A stretch of 64,000 nucleotides of DNA from positions 1 through 64,000 of the forward strand of contig NZ_JADGMQ010000013.1 of the NCBI RefSeq assembly GCF_016124105.1, read 5' to 3'. A program made the position numbers and the translations under genes. The number at the start of each line of letters is the position of its first letter. Position 1 is the first letter of the stretch. The notes under the pieces were generated by a model that was not told where the DNA came from, did not search any database, and saw only the letters and a list, made by a program, of their open reading frames with translations. This document shows positions 35,991-45,880 of this stretch, piece after piece. This stretch comes from Aquamicrobium zhengzhouense. Lineage in GTDB: Bacteria > Pseudomonadota > Alphaproteobacteria > Rhizobiales > Rhizobiaceae.

Positions 35991-37130
35991 TTAAAGTTCG
36001 GCTTCAATAACGCCGCGAATACGCTTCGAGGCAAGGCCGTCACCGTATGGATTTATGGCCTGAGCCATACTTTGATAGTAGCTTTCATCGGTGAGGAGCC
36101 GTGTCGCTTCCTGAACGATGCGGTTGCGATCGGTCCCGACCAGGATCACCGTGCCGGCATCGACAGCCTCCGGGCGTTCCGTCGTGTCACGCATGACCAA
36201 TATCGGCTTGCCAAGAGACGGCGCTTCCTCCTGAACCCCGCCCGAATCCGTGATGATCAGATTGGCGCGATCCATCAGATGCACGAAAGGCTCGTAATCG
36301 AGAGGATCGATGAGATGAATCGCAGGGTTGTTGCCCAAGAGGCGCTCGACAGGCTCGCGGACACTCGGATTGGGATGCACCGGATAGACGATCTGAACGT
36401 CATGGGCGACGGTCAGGTCGTTCAGCGCATTACAGATGTTCTCAAACCCCGCCCCGAAGTTCTCACGCCGATGGCCTGTGACAAGGACGAGCCGCTTGTC
36501 AGCGTCGATGAACCGGAACATCTCCGCAAATTCTCGATGACGCTCAGGCTCCCTCGTCTTGCGAACAGTGGCAAGCAACGCGTCGATCACCGTGTTTCCT
36601 GTAATATGTATCTGGTCTTCGGCAATTCCCTCGCGCAGCAGATTGGCCTTCGAGGTCTGTGTCGGTGCAAAGTGAAACCGGGTGGCGAGCGTCGTAACGC
36701 GACGGTTCAGTTCCTCCGGCCACGGCGCATGCAGATTGCCCGAGCGCAGTCCAGCCTCGACATGGCCGAGCGGCAGGCGCCTGTAGAACGTCGCTAGAGA
36801 CGCAGCGAGCGTGGTCGTCGTATCGCCATGAACCAGCACCAGATCCGGCTTTTCCAGATCAAGAACCTTGCCGATGCCAGTCAGGACGCCCGCAGTTATG
36901 CCATCGAGCGTCTGATTGGGCTTCATCAGGTCAAGGTCATGGTCCGGAACGAGTTCGAACAGCGCAAGCACCTGATCGAGCATCTGCCGGTGCTGGGCCG
37001 TGACGCAGACGCGCACCCGCAACTTGTCCGAGCGCTGCAGCTCCTTGACGACGGGCGCCATCTTGATGGCTTCAGGTCGCGTGCCGAATACGGCAAGCAC
37101 GGTCTTCCTCGGTCGGTCGTCCTGCGCCAT
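35991..37130 (-). CDS. wecB: UDP-N-acetylglucosamine 2-epimerase (non-hydrolysing)
   Basis: 379 residues interconverting UDP-GlcNAc and UDP-ManNAc for surface polysaccharides. The GT-B fold signatures are present: [38 protein letters not shown] and [20 protein letters not shown] at 37130 has GGAGGGG upstream at good spacing. It is divergent from hemA with 160 bp between. Confidence 0.96.
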   Translation of the reverse strand: MAQDDRPRKTVLAVFGTRPEAIKMAPVVKELQRSDKLRVRVCVTAQHRQMLDQVLALFELVPDHDLDLMKPNQTLDGITAGVLTGIGKVLDLEKPDLVLVHGDTTTTLAASLATFYRRLPLGHVEAGLRSGNLHAPWPEELNRRVTTLATRFHFAPTQTSKANLLREGIAEDQIHITGNTVIDALLATVRKTREPERHREFAEMFRFIDADKRLVLVTGHRRENFGAGFENICNALNDLTVAHDVQIVYPVHPNPSVREPVERLLGNNPAIHLIDPLDYEPFVHLMDRANLIITDSGGVQEEAPSLGKPILVMRDTTERPEAVDAGTVILVGTDRNRIVQEATRLLTDESYYQSMAQAINPYGDGLASKRIRGVIEAEL

Positions 37131-37290
37131 TGCGCCCCTCCACCTCTCCACTCGCTCTCCTCATAGCGCATAAGTCGTTTGCTCGCAGTAAAAGGGGCAT
37201 CAGCAATTGGGTTGAACTTCCCCAAAATGCAACCGGACTTGACCCCGCGCGCGGAAAACACGAAAAGACCTAAATCACGAAAGACGCATC

Positions 37291-38505
37291 ATGGACTTCG
37301 AAGCCTTTTTTGCCACGAAGCTGGACGCCCTGCGGGACGAAGGGCGCTATCGCGTCTTTGCCGAACTGGAGCGCACGGCTGGCGCGTTTCCGGCAGCACG
37401 CCGCCACGCCAACGGTTCCATTCGCGACGTCACCGTCTGGTGCTCGAACGATTATCTCGGCATGGGTCAGCACCCCAAGGTGATCGCAGCCATGCACGAG
37501 GCGATCGACCGCTATGGAGCAGGCGCGGGCGGAACACGCAATATTTCCGGCACCAACCACTATCACGTGCTTCTCGAGCAAGAGCTTGCCGATCTTCATG
37601 GCAAGGAAGCAGCGCTGCTGTTTACTTCGGGCTACGTGTCCAACTGGACCAGCCTGTCGACGCTGGGGTCGCATATCCCCGGATGCGTGATCTTCTCCGA
37701 TGCCTCCAACCATGCTTCGATGATCGAGGGCATCCGCCACTCGAAGGCTGAGCGCCGGATCTGGAAGCACAATGATGTGGCCGACCTCGACCGGCAGCTC
37801 GCAGAATACGGACCTGATCGGCCCAAGATCGTTGCCTTCGAGAGCGTCTACTCGATGGATGGCGACATCGCCCCGATCGCAGATATCGTCGCCGTTGCGG
37901 AAAAGCACGGAGCGATGACTTACCTCGACGAGGTTCACGCCGTTGGAATGTACGGCCCGCGCGGTGGCGGTATCGCCGAGCGCGAAGGGTTGATGGACCG
38001 CATCACCCTTATCGAAGGAACGCTTGGCAAGGCATTCGGTGTCGTCGGCGGCTATATCACCGGATCCGCTGCACTGGTCGACTTCATCCGCTCCTATGCG
38101 TCCGGCTTCATCTTTACGACTGCGCTTCCGCCTCATGTTGCCGCGGGCGCGGTGGCATCGATCCAGCATCTGAAAACGAGCCAGGTCGAGCGCGCCGCCC
38201 ATCGCGACCGTGTGGCCAGGGTGCGCCAGCGTCTGGAAGGCTTCGGCATTCCCGTCATGCCGAATCCGAGCCACATCGTGCCGGTGATGGTGGGCGATGC
38301 TGCCAAGTGCAAATGGATCTCGGACCTGCTGCTCGACGAATACGGTGTCTACGTCCAGCCGATCAACTATCCGACCGTCCCGAAGAAGAGCGAACGTCTG
38401 CGCATCACGCCGACGCCGCTTCATACAGACGCGGATATCGAGGCTCTGGCGCAGGCTTTGTCGAAGCTCTGGTCCCGCTGTGCGCTCGCGCGGCAAGTTG
38501 CCTGA
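37291..38505 (+). CDS. hemA: 5-aminolevulinate synthase
   Basis: 404-residue PLP enzyme condensing glycine and succinyl-CoA (C4 pathway), the first heme precursor step in alphaproteobacteria. The PLP lysine is K247 in [14 protein letters not shown]; also present are [27 protein letters not shown] and the metal- or cofactor-pairing [10 protein letters not shown]. Presence of this enzyme fits the hemC/hemD genes at 44-46 kb. There is no convincing Shine-Dalgarno before the ATG. Confidence 0.98.
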   Translation: MDFEAFFATKLDALRDEGRYRVFAELERTAGAFPAARRHANGSIRDVTVWCSNDYLGMGQHPKVIAAMHEAIDRYGAGAGGTRNISGTNHYHVLLEQELADLHGKEAALLFTSGYVSNWTSLSTLGSHIPGCVIFSDASNHASMIEGIRHSKAERRIWKHNDVADLDRQLAEYGPDRPKIVAFESVYSMDGDIAPIADIVAVAEKHGAMTYLDEVHAVGMYGPRGGGIAEREGLMDRITLIEGTLGKAFGVVGGYITGSAALVDFIRSYASGFIFTTALPPHVAAGAVASIQHLKTSQVERAAHRDRVARVRQRLEGFGIPVMPNPSHIVPVMVGDAAKCKWISDLLLDEYGVYVQPINYPTVPKKSERLRITPTPLHTDADIEALAQALSKLWSRCALARQVA

Positions 38506-38590
38506 AGCGGCAGAGGTTTCCTCTCAATCTGAATTGCGTGTGAGGTGGGTTTCGCGTTGAACGCGACCACCTGACATCGAGTAACCGTGC

Positions 38591-39826
38591 ATGTCCTCTC
38601 CCTCCACATCCGACGATCGCTTCGCCGCCTTCCGGCATTCCTCCTATGCAAGGTTCTTTGCAGCGCGGTTTGCGGCCACCTTTGCAATTCAGATCGTTTC
38701 GGTGGCTGTCGGCTGGCAGATTTATGATCTGACCCGAAATCCCTTCGATCTGGGACTCGTCGGTCTGGTTCAGTTCGCACCTGCCCTGTTGCTGGTGCTG
38801 GTGACCGGAGCGGCTTCAGATCGCTTCGGCCGGCGGCTGATCATGTGCATCTCGATCTGCGTTGAAGCTTTTTGCGCGCTTGCGCTCCTGCTTCTCACGC
38901 TACGTGGACTGACTTCGCCAGCGCAGATCTTCATCGTCTTGGCGGTCTTCGGCACCGCACGTGCGTTCTTCATGCCGGCATCGTCTTCGCTGGTCGCAAA
39001 CCTTGTCCCGGCGAAGGATTTTGCAAATGCAGTCGCGTGGAATTCGTCTGCCTGGCAGATCGCAACCATTGTTGGCCCGGTCGCAGGCGGCTTGCTTTAT
39101 GGCGTGTCCCCAATCGCGGCATACAGCGTCGCCACACTCATCATGCTGGTCGGCGCATTGCTGATCGCGTCGATCCCGACGCCGAAACAACATTTTGATA
39201 ATGAGCCTCGCTCTCTCGACACCCTATTCGCGGGCTTCCGCTACATTCTCAGCCAGAAGATCGTCTTCGGCGCGATCTCGCTTGATCTATTCGCGGTCCT
39301 TCTCAGTGGTGCCGTGGCGCTTTTACCGGTCTACGCACGCGATATCCTTGAGCTCGGACCGTGGGGGCTTGGCCTTCTGCGTTCAGCACCGGGCGTCGGT
39401 GCGGTTTGCGTCGCGGTCTGGCTGGCAGGTCACCCGATCCGCGATCATGCCGGATTGGTCATGTTCTTCTTTGTCGGCCTCTTCGGCATTTTCACCGCGA
39501 TCTTCGGCGTGTCGACGGTACCCTGGCTTTCAATCGTCGCGCTTGCCCTTCTCGGAGCCGCCGACATGGTCAGCGTCTATATCCGCAGCACATTGATCCA
39601 GCTCTGGACCCCGGACAGGGTGCGCGGTCGGGTCAGTGCAGTGAATGGCGTGTTCGTTGGAGCCTCGAACGAGCTCGGCGAATTTCGGGCGGGAACCATG
39701 GCCGCGCTGATCGGCACCGTCCCGGCCGTCACCATAGGCGGCATCGGTGCTGTGGGCGTAGCCGCGCTGTGGGCGTGGCTCTTTCCGGAGCTCAGGAAAG
39801 CACGTCGTCTCGACGGGCGTAGCTGA
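38591..39826 (+). CDS. MFS transporter (EntS-like subfamily)
   Basis: 411 residues with 12 predicted helices and the MFS loop motif TGAASDRFGRRLIM after helix 2. It belongs with the MFS_3/enterobactin-exporter-like group by its pattern (SSSLVANLVPAKDFANAVAW). The substrate is unknown. Its last 35 bp overlap the 3' end of the convergent GATase gene, so the two transcripts can pair over this stretch. Confidence 0.88.
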   Translation: MSSPSTSDDRFAAFRHSSYARFFAARFAATFAIQIVSVAVGWQIYDLTRNPFDLGLVGLVQFAPALLLVLVTGAASDRFGRRLIMCISICVEAFCALALLLLTLRGLTSPAQIFIVLAVFGTARAFFMPASSSLVANLVPAKDFANAVAWNSSAWQIATIVGPVAGGLLYGVSPIAAYSVATLIMLVGALLIASIPTPKQHFDNEPRSLDTLFAGFRYILSQKIVFGAISLDLFAVLLSGAVALLPVYARDILELGPWGLGLLRSAPGVGAVCVAVWLAGHPIRDHAGLVMFFFVGLFGIFTAIFGVSTVPWLSIVALALLGAADMVSVYIRSTLIQLWTPDRVRGRVSAVNGVFVGASNELGEFRAGTMAALIGTVPAVTIGGIGAVGVAALWAWLFPELRKARRLDGRS

Positions 39827-40580
39827 TCGCATCTGGCTTGGCAGGGGCAATTACCCGCGCGTCCGCACCTTCTTCGAAGATATGATGAAGGAAGCCTTCG
39901 AGCCAGCTGCGCAGCTTGATGTCCCACAACAGCCGACCGGCAAGATGTTCGCGCCCCGGCTGGGCGCCAGGCAGATCAAAACGGCTGGCGCCGCGAACGA
40001 CCCAGCTGTGCATCATCGCGCGCGTCAGCTCGGCATGAAACTGAATGCCGAAGGCCTTCCTGCCATACCGAAAAGCCTGATTGGGATAGACATCCCCACC
40101 GGCGAGAAGCGTCGATCCGGAGGGGAGCGAAAACCCTTCGCGATGGAATTGGTAGACCATCTCCGGCCACTCCACCATCTCCCTGCCATGTTTTGTAGGC
40201 GCAATCGGATACCAGCCGATCTCGACTGCCCCGTCCTCGCGTGGACCAACCCGGCCGCCGAGGTGGTTGACCAACATTTGCGCGCCAAGGCAGATACCAA
40301 GAAATGGCTTGTCTTCCTTTAACGGCACCGCCAGCCAATCGGTCTCCCGTTTGATGAAGTCGTCCGGATCGTTCGCGCTCATCGGCCCCCCGAAGACGAC
40401 CGCACCGCGATGTCCATCAAGTGTGTCGGGGAGCGGATCACCAAGCGGCGGCCTCCTTATGTCGAGCTGGAAACCCGCCGCGCTGAGCAGCTGTCCGACG
40501 CGGCCCGGGCTGGACATTTCCTGATGCAGGACGATCAGGATCTTGCCCTTGGAAGGGCGATGAGGGTCATGCAGGTTCAT
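39792..40580 (-). CDS. Class I glutamine amidotransferase-like protein
   Basis: 262 residues with a GATase-1 triad: nucleophile in FLGICLGAQMLVNHLGG, the histidine in IQFHAELT, and the oxyanion segment GGPMSANDPDD. No synthase domain is attached, so this could be a stand-alone glutaminase or GuaA-like hydrolase. It starts at ATG 40580, one base overlapping the TerB stop (TGATG), and its end overlaps the MFS gene. Confidence 0.85.
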   Translation of the reverse strand: MNLHDPHRPSKGKILIVLHQEMSSPGRVGQLLSAAGFQLDIRRPPLGDPLPDTLDGHRGAVVFGGPMSANDPDDFIKRETDWLAVPLKEDKPFLGICLGAQMLVNHLGGRVGPREDGAVEIGWYPIAPTKHGREMVEWPEMVYQFHREGFSLPSGSTLLAGGDVYPNQAFRYGRKAFGIQFHAELTRAMMHSWVVRGASRFDLPGAQPGREHLAGRLLWDIKLRSWLEGFLHHIFEEGADARVIAPAKPDAISYARRDDVLS

Positions 40581-41053
40581 CAATCCTGCTCGCCCCTTAT
40601 TCCCGCGGCATCGCGAGCCTGCCTGCGCAACAGGATCCGCTCGCGCTGTTCGACGCCGATCAGTTCGGCGACACGCCAGACGACATTGTCTTCCAGTTCA
40701 TGCAATTCGCCGTCTGCGTAGACGGTTTCCCAAAGCAGCCGAACAAGCTCGGTCTTTTGCGGCTGTTCCAGCGTCCGGTTCAGGACGCTGGTGAACTGGT
40801 AATAATCGATGGCCTCGCGGCTCGCCTTTTCACCTGCGGTCAGAAGCTGATCCAGCTGCCTGCCCGACAGGTCAAACGCCTCAGCCAAGGCGCTGCGCAA
40901 TTGCACGCGCTCTTCTTCGACATGCGAACCATCGGCGTCCGCCACCAGGATCATCAAGGCCGCAGCAGCAACGCGGGGGTCATCCGAGCCTGGCTTCCGG
41001 TCACCGGCAGCAGGGTTCAGATTGGCGAGGAAGGTTTTGAAACGCTCGAGCAT
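40580..41053 (-). CDS. TerB-family protein
   Basis: 157 residues. The TerB domain is recognisable (MILVADADGSHVEEERVQLR, ETVYADGELHELEDNVVWRV), with acidic metal-binding-like patches in each half. TerB binds divalent metals and belongs to tellurite and stress systems, but no other ter gene is nearby, so it is probably a general small stress protein. It is co-transcribed with the GATase and possibly hemY. Confidence 0.85.
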   Translation of the reverse strand: MLERFKTFLANLNPAAGDRKPGSDDPRVAAAALMILVADADGSHVEEERVQLRSALAEAFDLSGRQLDQLLTAGEKASREAIDYYQFTSVLNRTLEQPQKTELVRLLWETVYADGELHELEDNVVWRVAELIGVEQRERILLRRQARDAAGIRGEQD

Positions 41054-41079
41054 CGCCCTTACTAACCCGTACCGCCCAA

Positions 41080-42693
41080 CTAGAACAGCCGGAAGCCTGC
41101 AGGTTTTCCGTCCTTGTCATCTGGATCGACGCCCGGATCATCCGGAAGACGTGTCATTCCGCGTACGTCCTCCTCGTCTTCGGCGGTCGTGGGCTCGACA
41201 TCCAGAATAGGAGAGGACACGACGGATGCAGGCCCGACGGGTTCGACCGTCTTCTCCACGACAGGTGCGGGCGGTGTTTCAACCACCGGCTCCTCGACCG
41301 GTTCGGCCTTAACCTCTGCCGCCGCAGGCGGCGGGGCAATCGGAACCGGTGCGGGCGAAGCGGTTTTTGGTTCGTAGGGCTCGTATGGTTCGATCATCTG
41401 GCTGATCCGCTCAGCCGGGGTCTTCCACTCAAAGGCGTCCAGCTTACCGCTCACGGGTGAAAGCGGAGCCCATTTTTCAGAGACCACGCCCTCGGCTACC
41501 CAAGCTGGATCGCGCTGTGCACGCACAGCCTGCCCGAGGAAGTGCCGGATCTTGCCCTGATCACCGGTGTCAGCTTCCTCAATGTCGGCGAGCAGAAGAA
41601 AGACGCCTTCGCGCGGTCCCAGGCGCGCAGCCGTCTCGGCCTCGCTGCGGGCGAGGGCAAATTCTCCGGCATCCAGCGCAGCGCGAGCCACAACCAGAGA
41701 GGATTCCGCATTGTTGCGGCGAAGCGATTGCAGCTTTTTCGCCCGCTCCAGTCGATCATGGGTCGAGTCCCCGGCGCGGGCATGGACGTAGGCCTCGCCA
41801 ATTTCCGGATGCGGTTGAAGCTTCCACGCTGCTTCCAAAAGCTTCGCGCCCTTGCGCAGATCATCCAGCCGGAAGGCAGCGCGAGCAGCCGTTACGGAGG
41901 CCGGAACCAGATCCGGAGCAAGTTTGGTCGCCTCAAGGGCTGCGGTCTTGGCACCGGCAGGATCAGCATCGAAAATTGCCATCGCCTTGGCCGTCAGAAG
42001 AACGGCGCGGCGTCGATTGGCGTCTGGCTTGTCGATTTGCTTCGTCGACTTCTGGGTTTCGACAAGCTTCAACGCGTCGTCCCATTCTTGAGCCTCGACT
42101 TTCTGTTCGAGGGTGGAATCCGTCGCCCATCCAAGCTGCGGTGCGGTCTCTGCGGCCTTGGCTGCATAGTGACGTGCGGCATTGCGGTCGCCCAGCCGCT
42201 CCGCCTCGAGATAAAGCCCTCGCAAACCAAGAAGGCGCGTCTCGGGATCAGCCAGCATCGCCTCGAATTTTGTGCGCGCGGCGGCGTGGTCGCCTTCAAG
42301 CAGGGACGCCTGCGCATCCAGAAGATGGATCAGCGGCTCCTGGTCGGCCGAGATCAGCTTCATCGCCTCCTTCTTCTTCTTGCGCGCAAGCGTTGCGTCT
42401 CCGGCCCCTGCCGCGATCATGCCGGTAGACAGCGCCTGATATCCGCGGTCGCGGCGGCGAACGCGAAAATATCGGCTGACCGTGTAGGGGCTGTACCAAA
42501 TGCCCTTCAGGACCCACCAGCTCAGCATGGTCAGCGCCACAACAGCCACCATGATGACGGCGGCGACCATCAGGCTTACGTGATATTGATAGCCATTAAC
42601 GGTCATCACCAGATCGCCCGGCCGGTCCGCCAGCCATGCAAAGCCAAGTCCGATAGCGAATACGAGGAGCAGGAAGAAAAGAACCCGAAACAT
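41080..42693 (-). CDS. hemY: HemY-domain TPR protein
   Basis: 537 residues: two N-terminal transmembrane helices (about residues 3-20 and 41-63), a HemY_N domain, a TPR-rich periplasmic or cytosolic solenoid (about 85-390) and an acidic, proline-rich tail rich in Glu, Val and Ala. This is the E. coli HemY type, not protoporphyrinogen oxidase; it is thought to organise or stabilise heme-synthesis steps. It follows the Mic60-like gene by 6 bp, so the two are one operon. Confidence 0.92.
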   Translation of the reverse strand: MFRVLFFLLLVFAIGLGFAWLADRPGDLVMTVNGYQYHVSLMVAAVIMVAVVALTMLSWWVLKGIWYSPYTVSRYFRVRRRDRGYQALSTGMIAAGAGDATLARKKKKEAMKLISADQEPLIHLLDAQASLLEGDHAAARTKFEAMLADPETRLLGLRGLYLEAERLGDRNAARHYAAKAAETAPQLGWATDSTLEQKVEAQEWDDALKLVETQKSTKQIDKPDANRRRAVLLTAKAMAIFDADPAGAKTAALEATKLAPDLVPASVTAARAAFRLDDLRKGAKLLEAAWKLQPHPEIGEAYVHARAGDSTHDRLERAKKLQSLRRNNAESSLVVARAALDAGEFALARSEAETAARLGPREGVFLLLADIEEADTGDQGKIRHFLGQAVRAQRDPAWVAEGVVSEKWAPLSPVSGKLDAFEWKTPAERISQMIEPYEPYEPKTASPAPVPIAPPPAAAEVKAEPVEEPVVETPPAPVVEKTVEPVGPASVVSSPILDVEPTTAEDEEDVRGMTRLPDDPGVDPDDKDGKPAGFRLF

Positions 42694-42699
42694 CTTGGA

Positions 42700-44079
42700 C
42701 TAGCTCCTCAACGCTGCGGCAAGCGCCTGCTCGACAAGCCGGTCCACCTCCTGGCGGGCCCGGACCTTCTCGATAAAGGGTCTGCCGGCTTCCTTCGCCG
42801 CATCGGGAAGGCTGTCATATTCCATCAGGGCGCGCTCGAAATCTCCCGCCTTCACCGCGGCATCGATCCGTGCTGCGATCTCGGGAACGCCATCGCCCTC
42901 GACCATCCCGACCGGACGAACTTGCACCAGACCCATCGCGCTCGACCAGAGACGGTCGGCGAAACCAGCCTGCGGGTCGACCGGACGGTCGGCAGCGATC
43001 ATGGCATTCGCCGCTGCGTCTGCTTCGGCGGTCAGGGTCGCGAGCGTTGCAACTCCATTTTGCGCGTAGGGCTGAAGACCCGCCAATTCCGGCGCATCAG
43101 GCGCAAGCGCGGCGAGCGTATCAAGCTCCGCCTTGAAAGAGGACCCGCGATCAACCGTCGCCTTGAGAGCAGAAACCGCAATCAGCATCGCGGTCGACGG
43201 GGCCTCGGCCTGCTCATCCAGCCGCACGGTCAGTTCACTCATCCGGTTCTCAAGCCCTTCAAGGCGACCGGAAAGCTGTGCCTGTGCAGTCTGCCCTTCG
43301 GTAATCAGGTCCCGCAGGGACGAGACGTCCGCTGTAATCGGGCCCAGAGTCGCCTCGTCGGCAGCAGGGTTTGCCTGCAACTCGGCGATGGTGTTTTCGA
43401 GGCTGGCAATGCGTTCCTCAACGGGCGCAAGATCAACGGGTTCTGCCGTGCCAGCCTGCGGCGCATTGGCGAGTTCGTCACGCAGGGCGCCCATTTCCTC
43501 GGTCATGGAAGCCAGACGTTGCTCGGCCTCTTGCAGTCGGGCAGAGAGGTCTTCATCCCCGTTTCCGGATGGGGCCGCGGCAATCTGTTGGCGCAGCGAG
43601 GCAAGCTGTTCTTCGAGCGAAGCGATCGCCGGCGTATGATCTTCCAGGACGCTGCGGCTTCCAGGAAGCAGTCCGGCAAAATGCAGCCCTCCCGCGATCG
43701 CCAGGGCAATGACGCCGCCGGCTGCCCCAGCCAGAAGTTGGCCGCCTGAGCTACGCCTTGGCTCCGCCACGGGCTCAGGCGCGCGTCCAAAGGTGGACGG
43801 AGCGGGCTCGGCGACGTCTTCCTCGCGTGGTGCACCGCTGCTTTCTGTCGATAAGGATTCGGGTTCCGGCTCCGCGCTTTGAACCGTCGGCTCAGCTATA
43901 TCCTCGATGACGGGTTCCGCCGGTGGCGTGTCGGACGTCACGACAGGCTCGGCTGGCGCCGCCGCTGCCTCCTCAGCCTTCTGCTCTTTTTCAAGGCGAA
44001 AGACTTCATCGGGTGAAAGATCGATCGTCACTGGTTCTCGAGTGGCTTTCGAGTGTCGGGTTCGGGGCGTTTTTACCAT
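42700..44079 (-). CDS. Alphaproteobacterial mitofilin/Mic60-like membrane protein
   Basis: 459 residues. A disordered N-terminal region of about 110 residues rich in Glu, Pro and Ala leads to one transmembrane helix (about residues 118-140, LLAGAAGGVIALAIAGGLHF), then a long coiled coil (about 150-290; LEEQLASLRQQI, LENRMSELTVRLDE) and a C-terminal mitofilin-type domain ending in a helical EVDRLVEQALAAALRS. This is the architecture of Mic60, which shapes inner membranes and bridges to outer-membrane partners, and it usually sits with hemD and hemY. Assignment rests on architecture and context. Confidence 0.85.
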   Translation of the reverse strand: MVKTPRTRHSKATREPVTIDLSPDEVFRLEKEQKAEEAAAAPAEPVVTSDTPPAEPVIEDIAEPTVQSAEPEPESLSTESSGAPREEDVAEPAPSTFGRAPEPVAEPRRSSGGQLLAGAAGGVIALAIAGGLHFAGLLPGSRSVLEDHTPAIASLEEQLASLRQQIAAAPSGNGDEDLSARLQEAEQRLASMTEEMGALRDELANAPQAGTAEPVDLAPVEERIASLENTIAELQANPAADEATLGPITADVSSLRDLITEGQTAQAQLSGRLEGLENRMSELTVRLDEQAEAPSTAMLIAVSALKATVDRGSSFKAELDTLAALAPDAPELAGLQPYAQNGVATLATLTAEADAAANAMIAADRPVDPQAGFADRLWSSAMGLVQVRPVGMVEGDGVPEIAARIDAAVKAGDFERALMEYDSLPDAAKEAGRPFIEKVRARQEVDRLVEQALAAALRS

Positions 44080-44168
44080 GCCGGCAATCCTTCAGCTCAT
44101 ATCGGTCTACGCGACCGCAAATTTTGATCTAGGCCGAGCGCTATGTCGTGAAAAGGGCAACGGCGTCG

Positions 44169-44897
44169 TCAGTTGCCTGCATGCCTTAAAAGAAGTTCAA
44201 GAACACTTTCCTCCGACGGCTCATGGCTGATGAACGTCGTTGCGTTCGTCAACGGAGCCAGTGCCCGCGCGACCTTTGCCGAGATGCAGAAAAACCGTGT
44301 CAGTTCAAACTGTTGCTGCATCCGGGTATCGATGATCAGCCGTGACAAAATCTGGCCAGCGCGCTCGGAAAGGACAGGCGCGCCCCAGATCGCCTCAGGC
44401 CCAACGGCGCCCTTTACAAAGTCAGTTGGATAACTGACTTCCTCTGCGGAGTAGACTTCCGCGATGTCCATACTCATATCGAGAGCACTTATCGCCTCGA
44501 TAAATCCGCGGGTCCTTTGAACGGCGGCGAGATGCAGCAGCCGCGCACCGGCCGCCATATCGCGACCGATAAGTTCGGCGAGGAGTATCGCGGTTCCTCC
44601 CGCCGCACGCACATCAGTAAATCCAACCTGGGTGGCTGTCTCTCCCGTTGCTTCGCCGACCGCGAAAAGGGGCAAGGCGCGCGCTACCGCTATGACCGCC
44701 TGCGGGATGTGTCGTACCGCATTGGGACTGGTGACGACGAGCGCGTCATAAGTCTCCAGCGGTTGGGGGATGTCGGGTTCGAGGCTGACGATACGCGTAA
44801 GCGGCAGCAAGATGGGCGCGAATCCCTCTTTTTCGAGCTTCGCACCCGTGGCGCTCGCGCCAGGCTCAGGACGGGTTACGAGAACCCGTCTCTTCAA
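44169..44897 (-). CDS. hemD: Uroporphyrinogen-III synthase
   Basis: 242 residues closing hydroxymethylbilane to uroporphyrinogen III. It has the two-domain HemD fold; the family is poorly conserved, but [12 protein letters not shown] at the start and [14 protein letters not shown] are typical. Its start ATGA overlaps the hemC stop by 4 nt, and the Mic60-like gene follows 89 bp later. Context is a strong support. Confidence 0.93.
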   Translation of the reverse strand: MKRRVLVTRPEPGASATGAKLEKEGFAPILLPLTRIVSLEPDIPQPLETYDALVVTSPNAVRHIPQAVIAVARALPLFAVGEATGETATQVGFTDVRAAGGTAILLAELIGRDMAAGARLLHLAAVQRTRGFIEAISALDMSMDIAEVYSAEEVSYPTDFVKGAVGPEAIWGAPVLSERAGQILSRLIIDTRMQQQFELTRFFCISAKVARALAPLTNATTFISHEPSEESVLELLLRHAGN

Positions 44898-45823
44898 AAC
44901 CAGCCTTCGAAGAACTGGGTGCCCGCCTTTTCGCGAATGCGTGCACCAGCCTTGGCACCGAGTGCAGCCGCCTCGTTAATTGCGCCTTCGGCTTCAATCT
45001 CGTGAACTTCGGTGCCATCCGGCGTCAGGATCATTCCATTGAAGACGATCCGATCACCTTCAATCTGCGCATATCCCGCAAGCGGCGTCCGGCACGAACC
45101 ATCGAGCGAGCCAAGGAAAGCACGCTCGCATGTCAGTGCCGCAGCCGTAGTGGCGTGGCCGATCGGCGCAAGCATTGCCTTGACCCGCTCATCACCGATG
45201 CGGCTTTCAATGCAGATCGCGCCCTGCCCGGGTGCCGGCGGAAACCGTTCGACGGGCAGAAGCTCGGTAATGATATCGGCAAGACCCAGGCGGCGAAGCC
45301 CGGCAGTCGCAAGCAGCGTCCCGGCTACCTGGCCTTCGTCGAGCTTGCGCAGGCGCGTCTGCACGTTGCCACGAAACATCACCACATCGATATCCGGTCG
45401 GATGCGGCGGATCAGCGCCTGCCGGCGCAGCGAGGATGAGCCGACAACCGCACCGTGGGGAAGTTCTTCAAGGATCGCGCTCTGCCTGCCGATGAATGCG
45501 TCACGAACATCTTCGCGCTCCAAAAATGCAGACAGCTCCAAGCCCTCGGGCAATTGCGTCGGCATATCCTTGGAAGAATGGACCGCAATGTCGATGCGGT
45601 TGTTGAGGAGCGCCTCCTCGATTTCCTTAGTGAAAAGGCCTTTGCCACCCGCCTCGGCGAGTGGCCGGTCAAGGATGCGGTCGCCGCTTGTGGTGATGAC
45701 GACGATCTCGAACGCCTCTTCTGGCAGATTGTGCGCGGCCATCAGGCGCGAGCGCGTTTCATGGGCCTGAGCCAGCGCAAGCGCGCTACCTCTTGTCCCG
45801 ATCCTCAACTCATAAGTTTGCAT
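44894..45823 (-). CDS. hemC: Porphobilinogen deaminase (hydroxymethylbilane synthase)
   Basis: 309 residues; polymerises four porphobilinogens. The dipyrromethane cofactor is attached to Cys244 ([13 protein letters not shown]), and the substrate-binding segments [14 protein letters not shown] and [15 protein letters not shown] are present. It is the first gene of the - strand heme group and is divergent from tsaD with 57 bp between the starts, so promoters overlap. Confidence 0.98.
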   Translation of the reverse strand: MQTYELRIGTRGSALALAQAHETRSRLMAAHNLPEEAFEIVVITTSGDRILDRPLAEAGGKGLFTKEIEEALLNNRIDIAVHSSKDMPTQLPEGLELSAFLEREDVRDAFIGRQSAILEELPHGAVVGSSSLRRQALIRRIRPDIDVVMFRGNVQTRLRKLDEGQVAGTLLATAGLRRLGLADIITELLPVERFPPAPGQGAICIESRIGDERVKAMLAPIGHATTAAALTCERAFLGSLDGSCRTPLAGYAQIEGDRIVFNGMILTPDGTEVHEIEAEGAINEAAALGAKAGARIREKAGTQFFEGWF

Positions 45824-45880
45824 GCTGGCTCGTCCATGGTAGGTGCGTGCCAGTCCTAACGGGGAATAACCGGCACAGCA

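Noticed and set aside
37270-38496. 408-codon - strand ORF
   Set aside because: Antisense to hemA, which is certain.
41542-43749. 735-codon + strand ORF
   Set aside because: It is antisense to hemY and the Mic60-like gene, which have clear domains; high GC gives long antisense frames.
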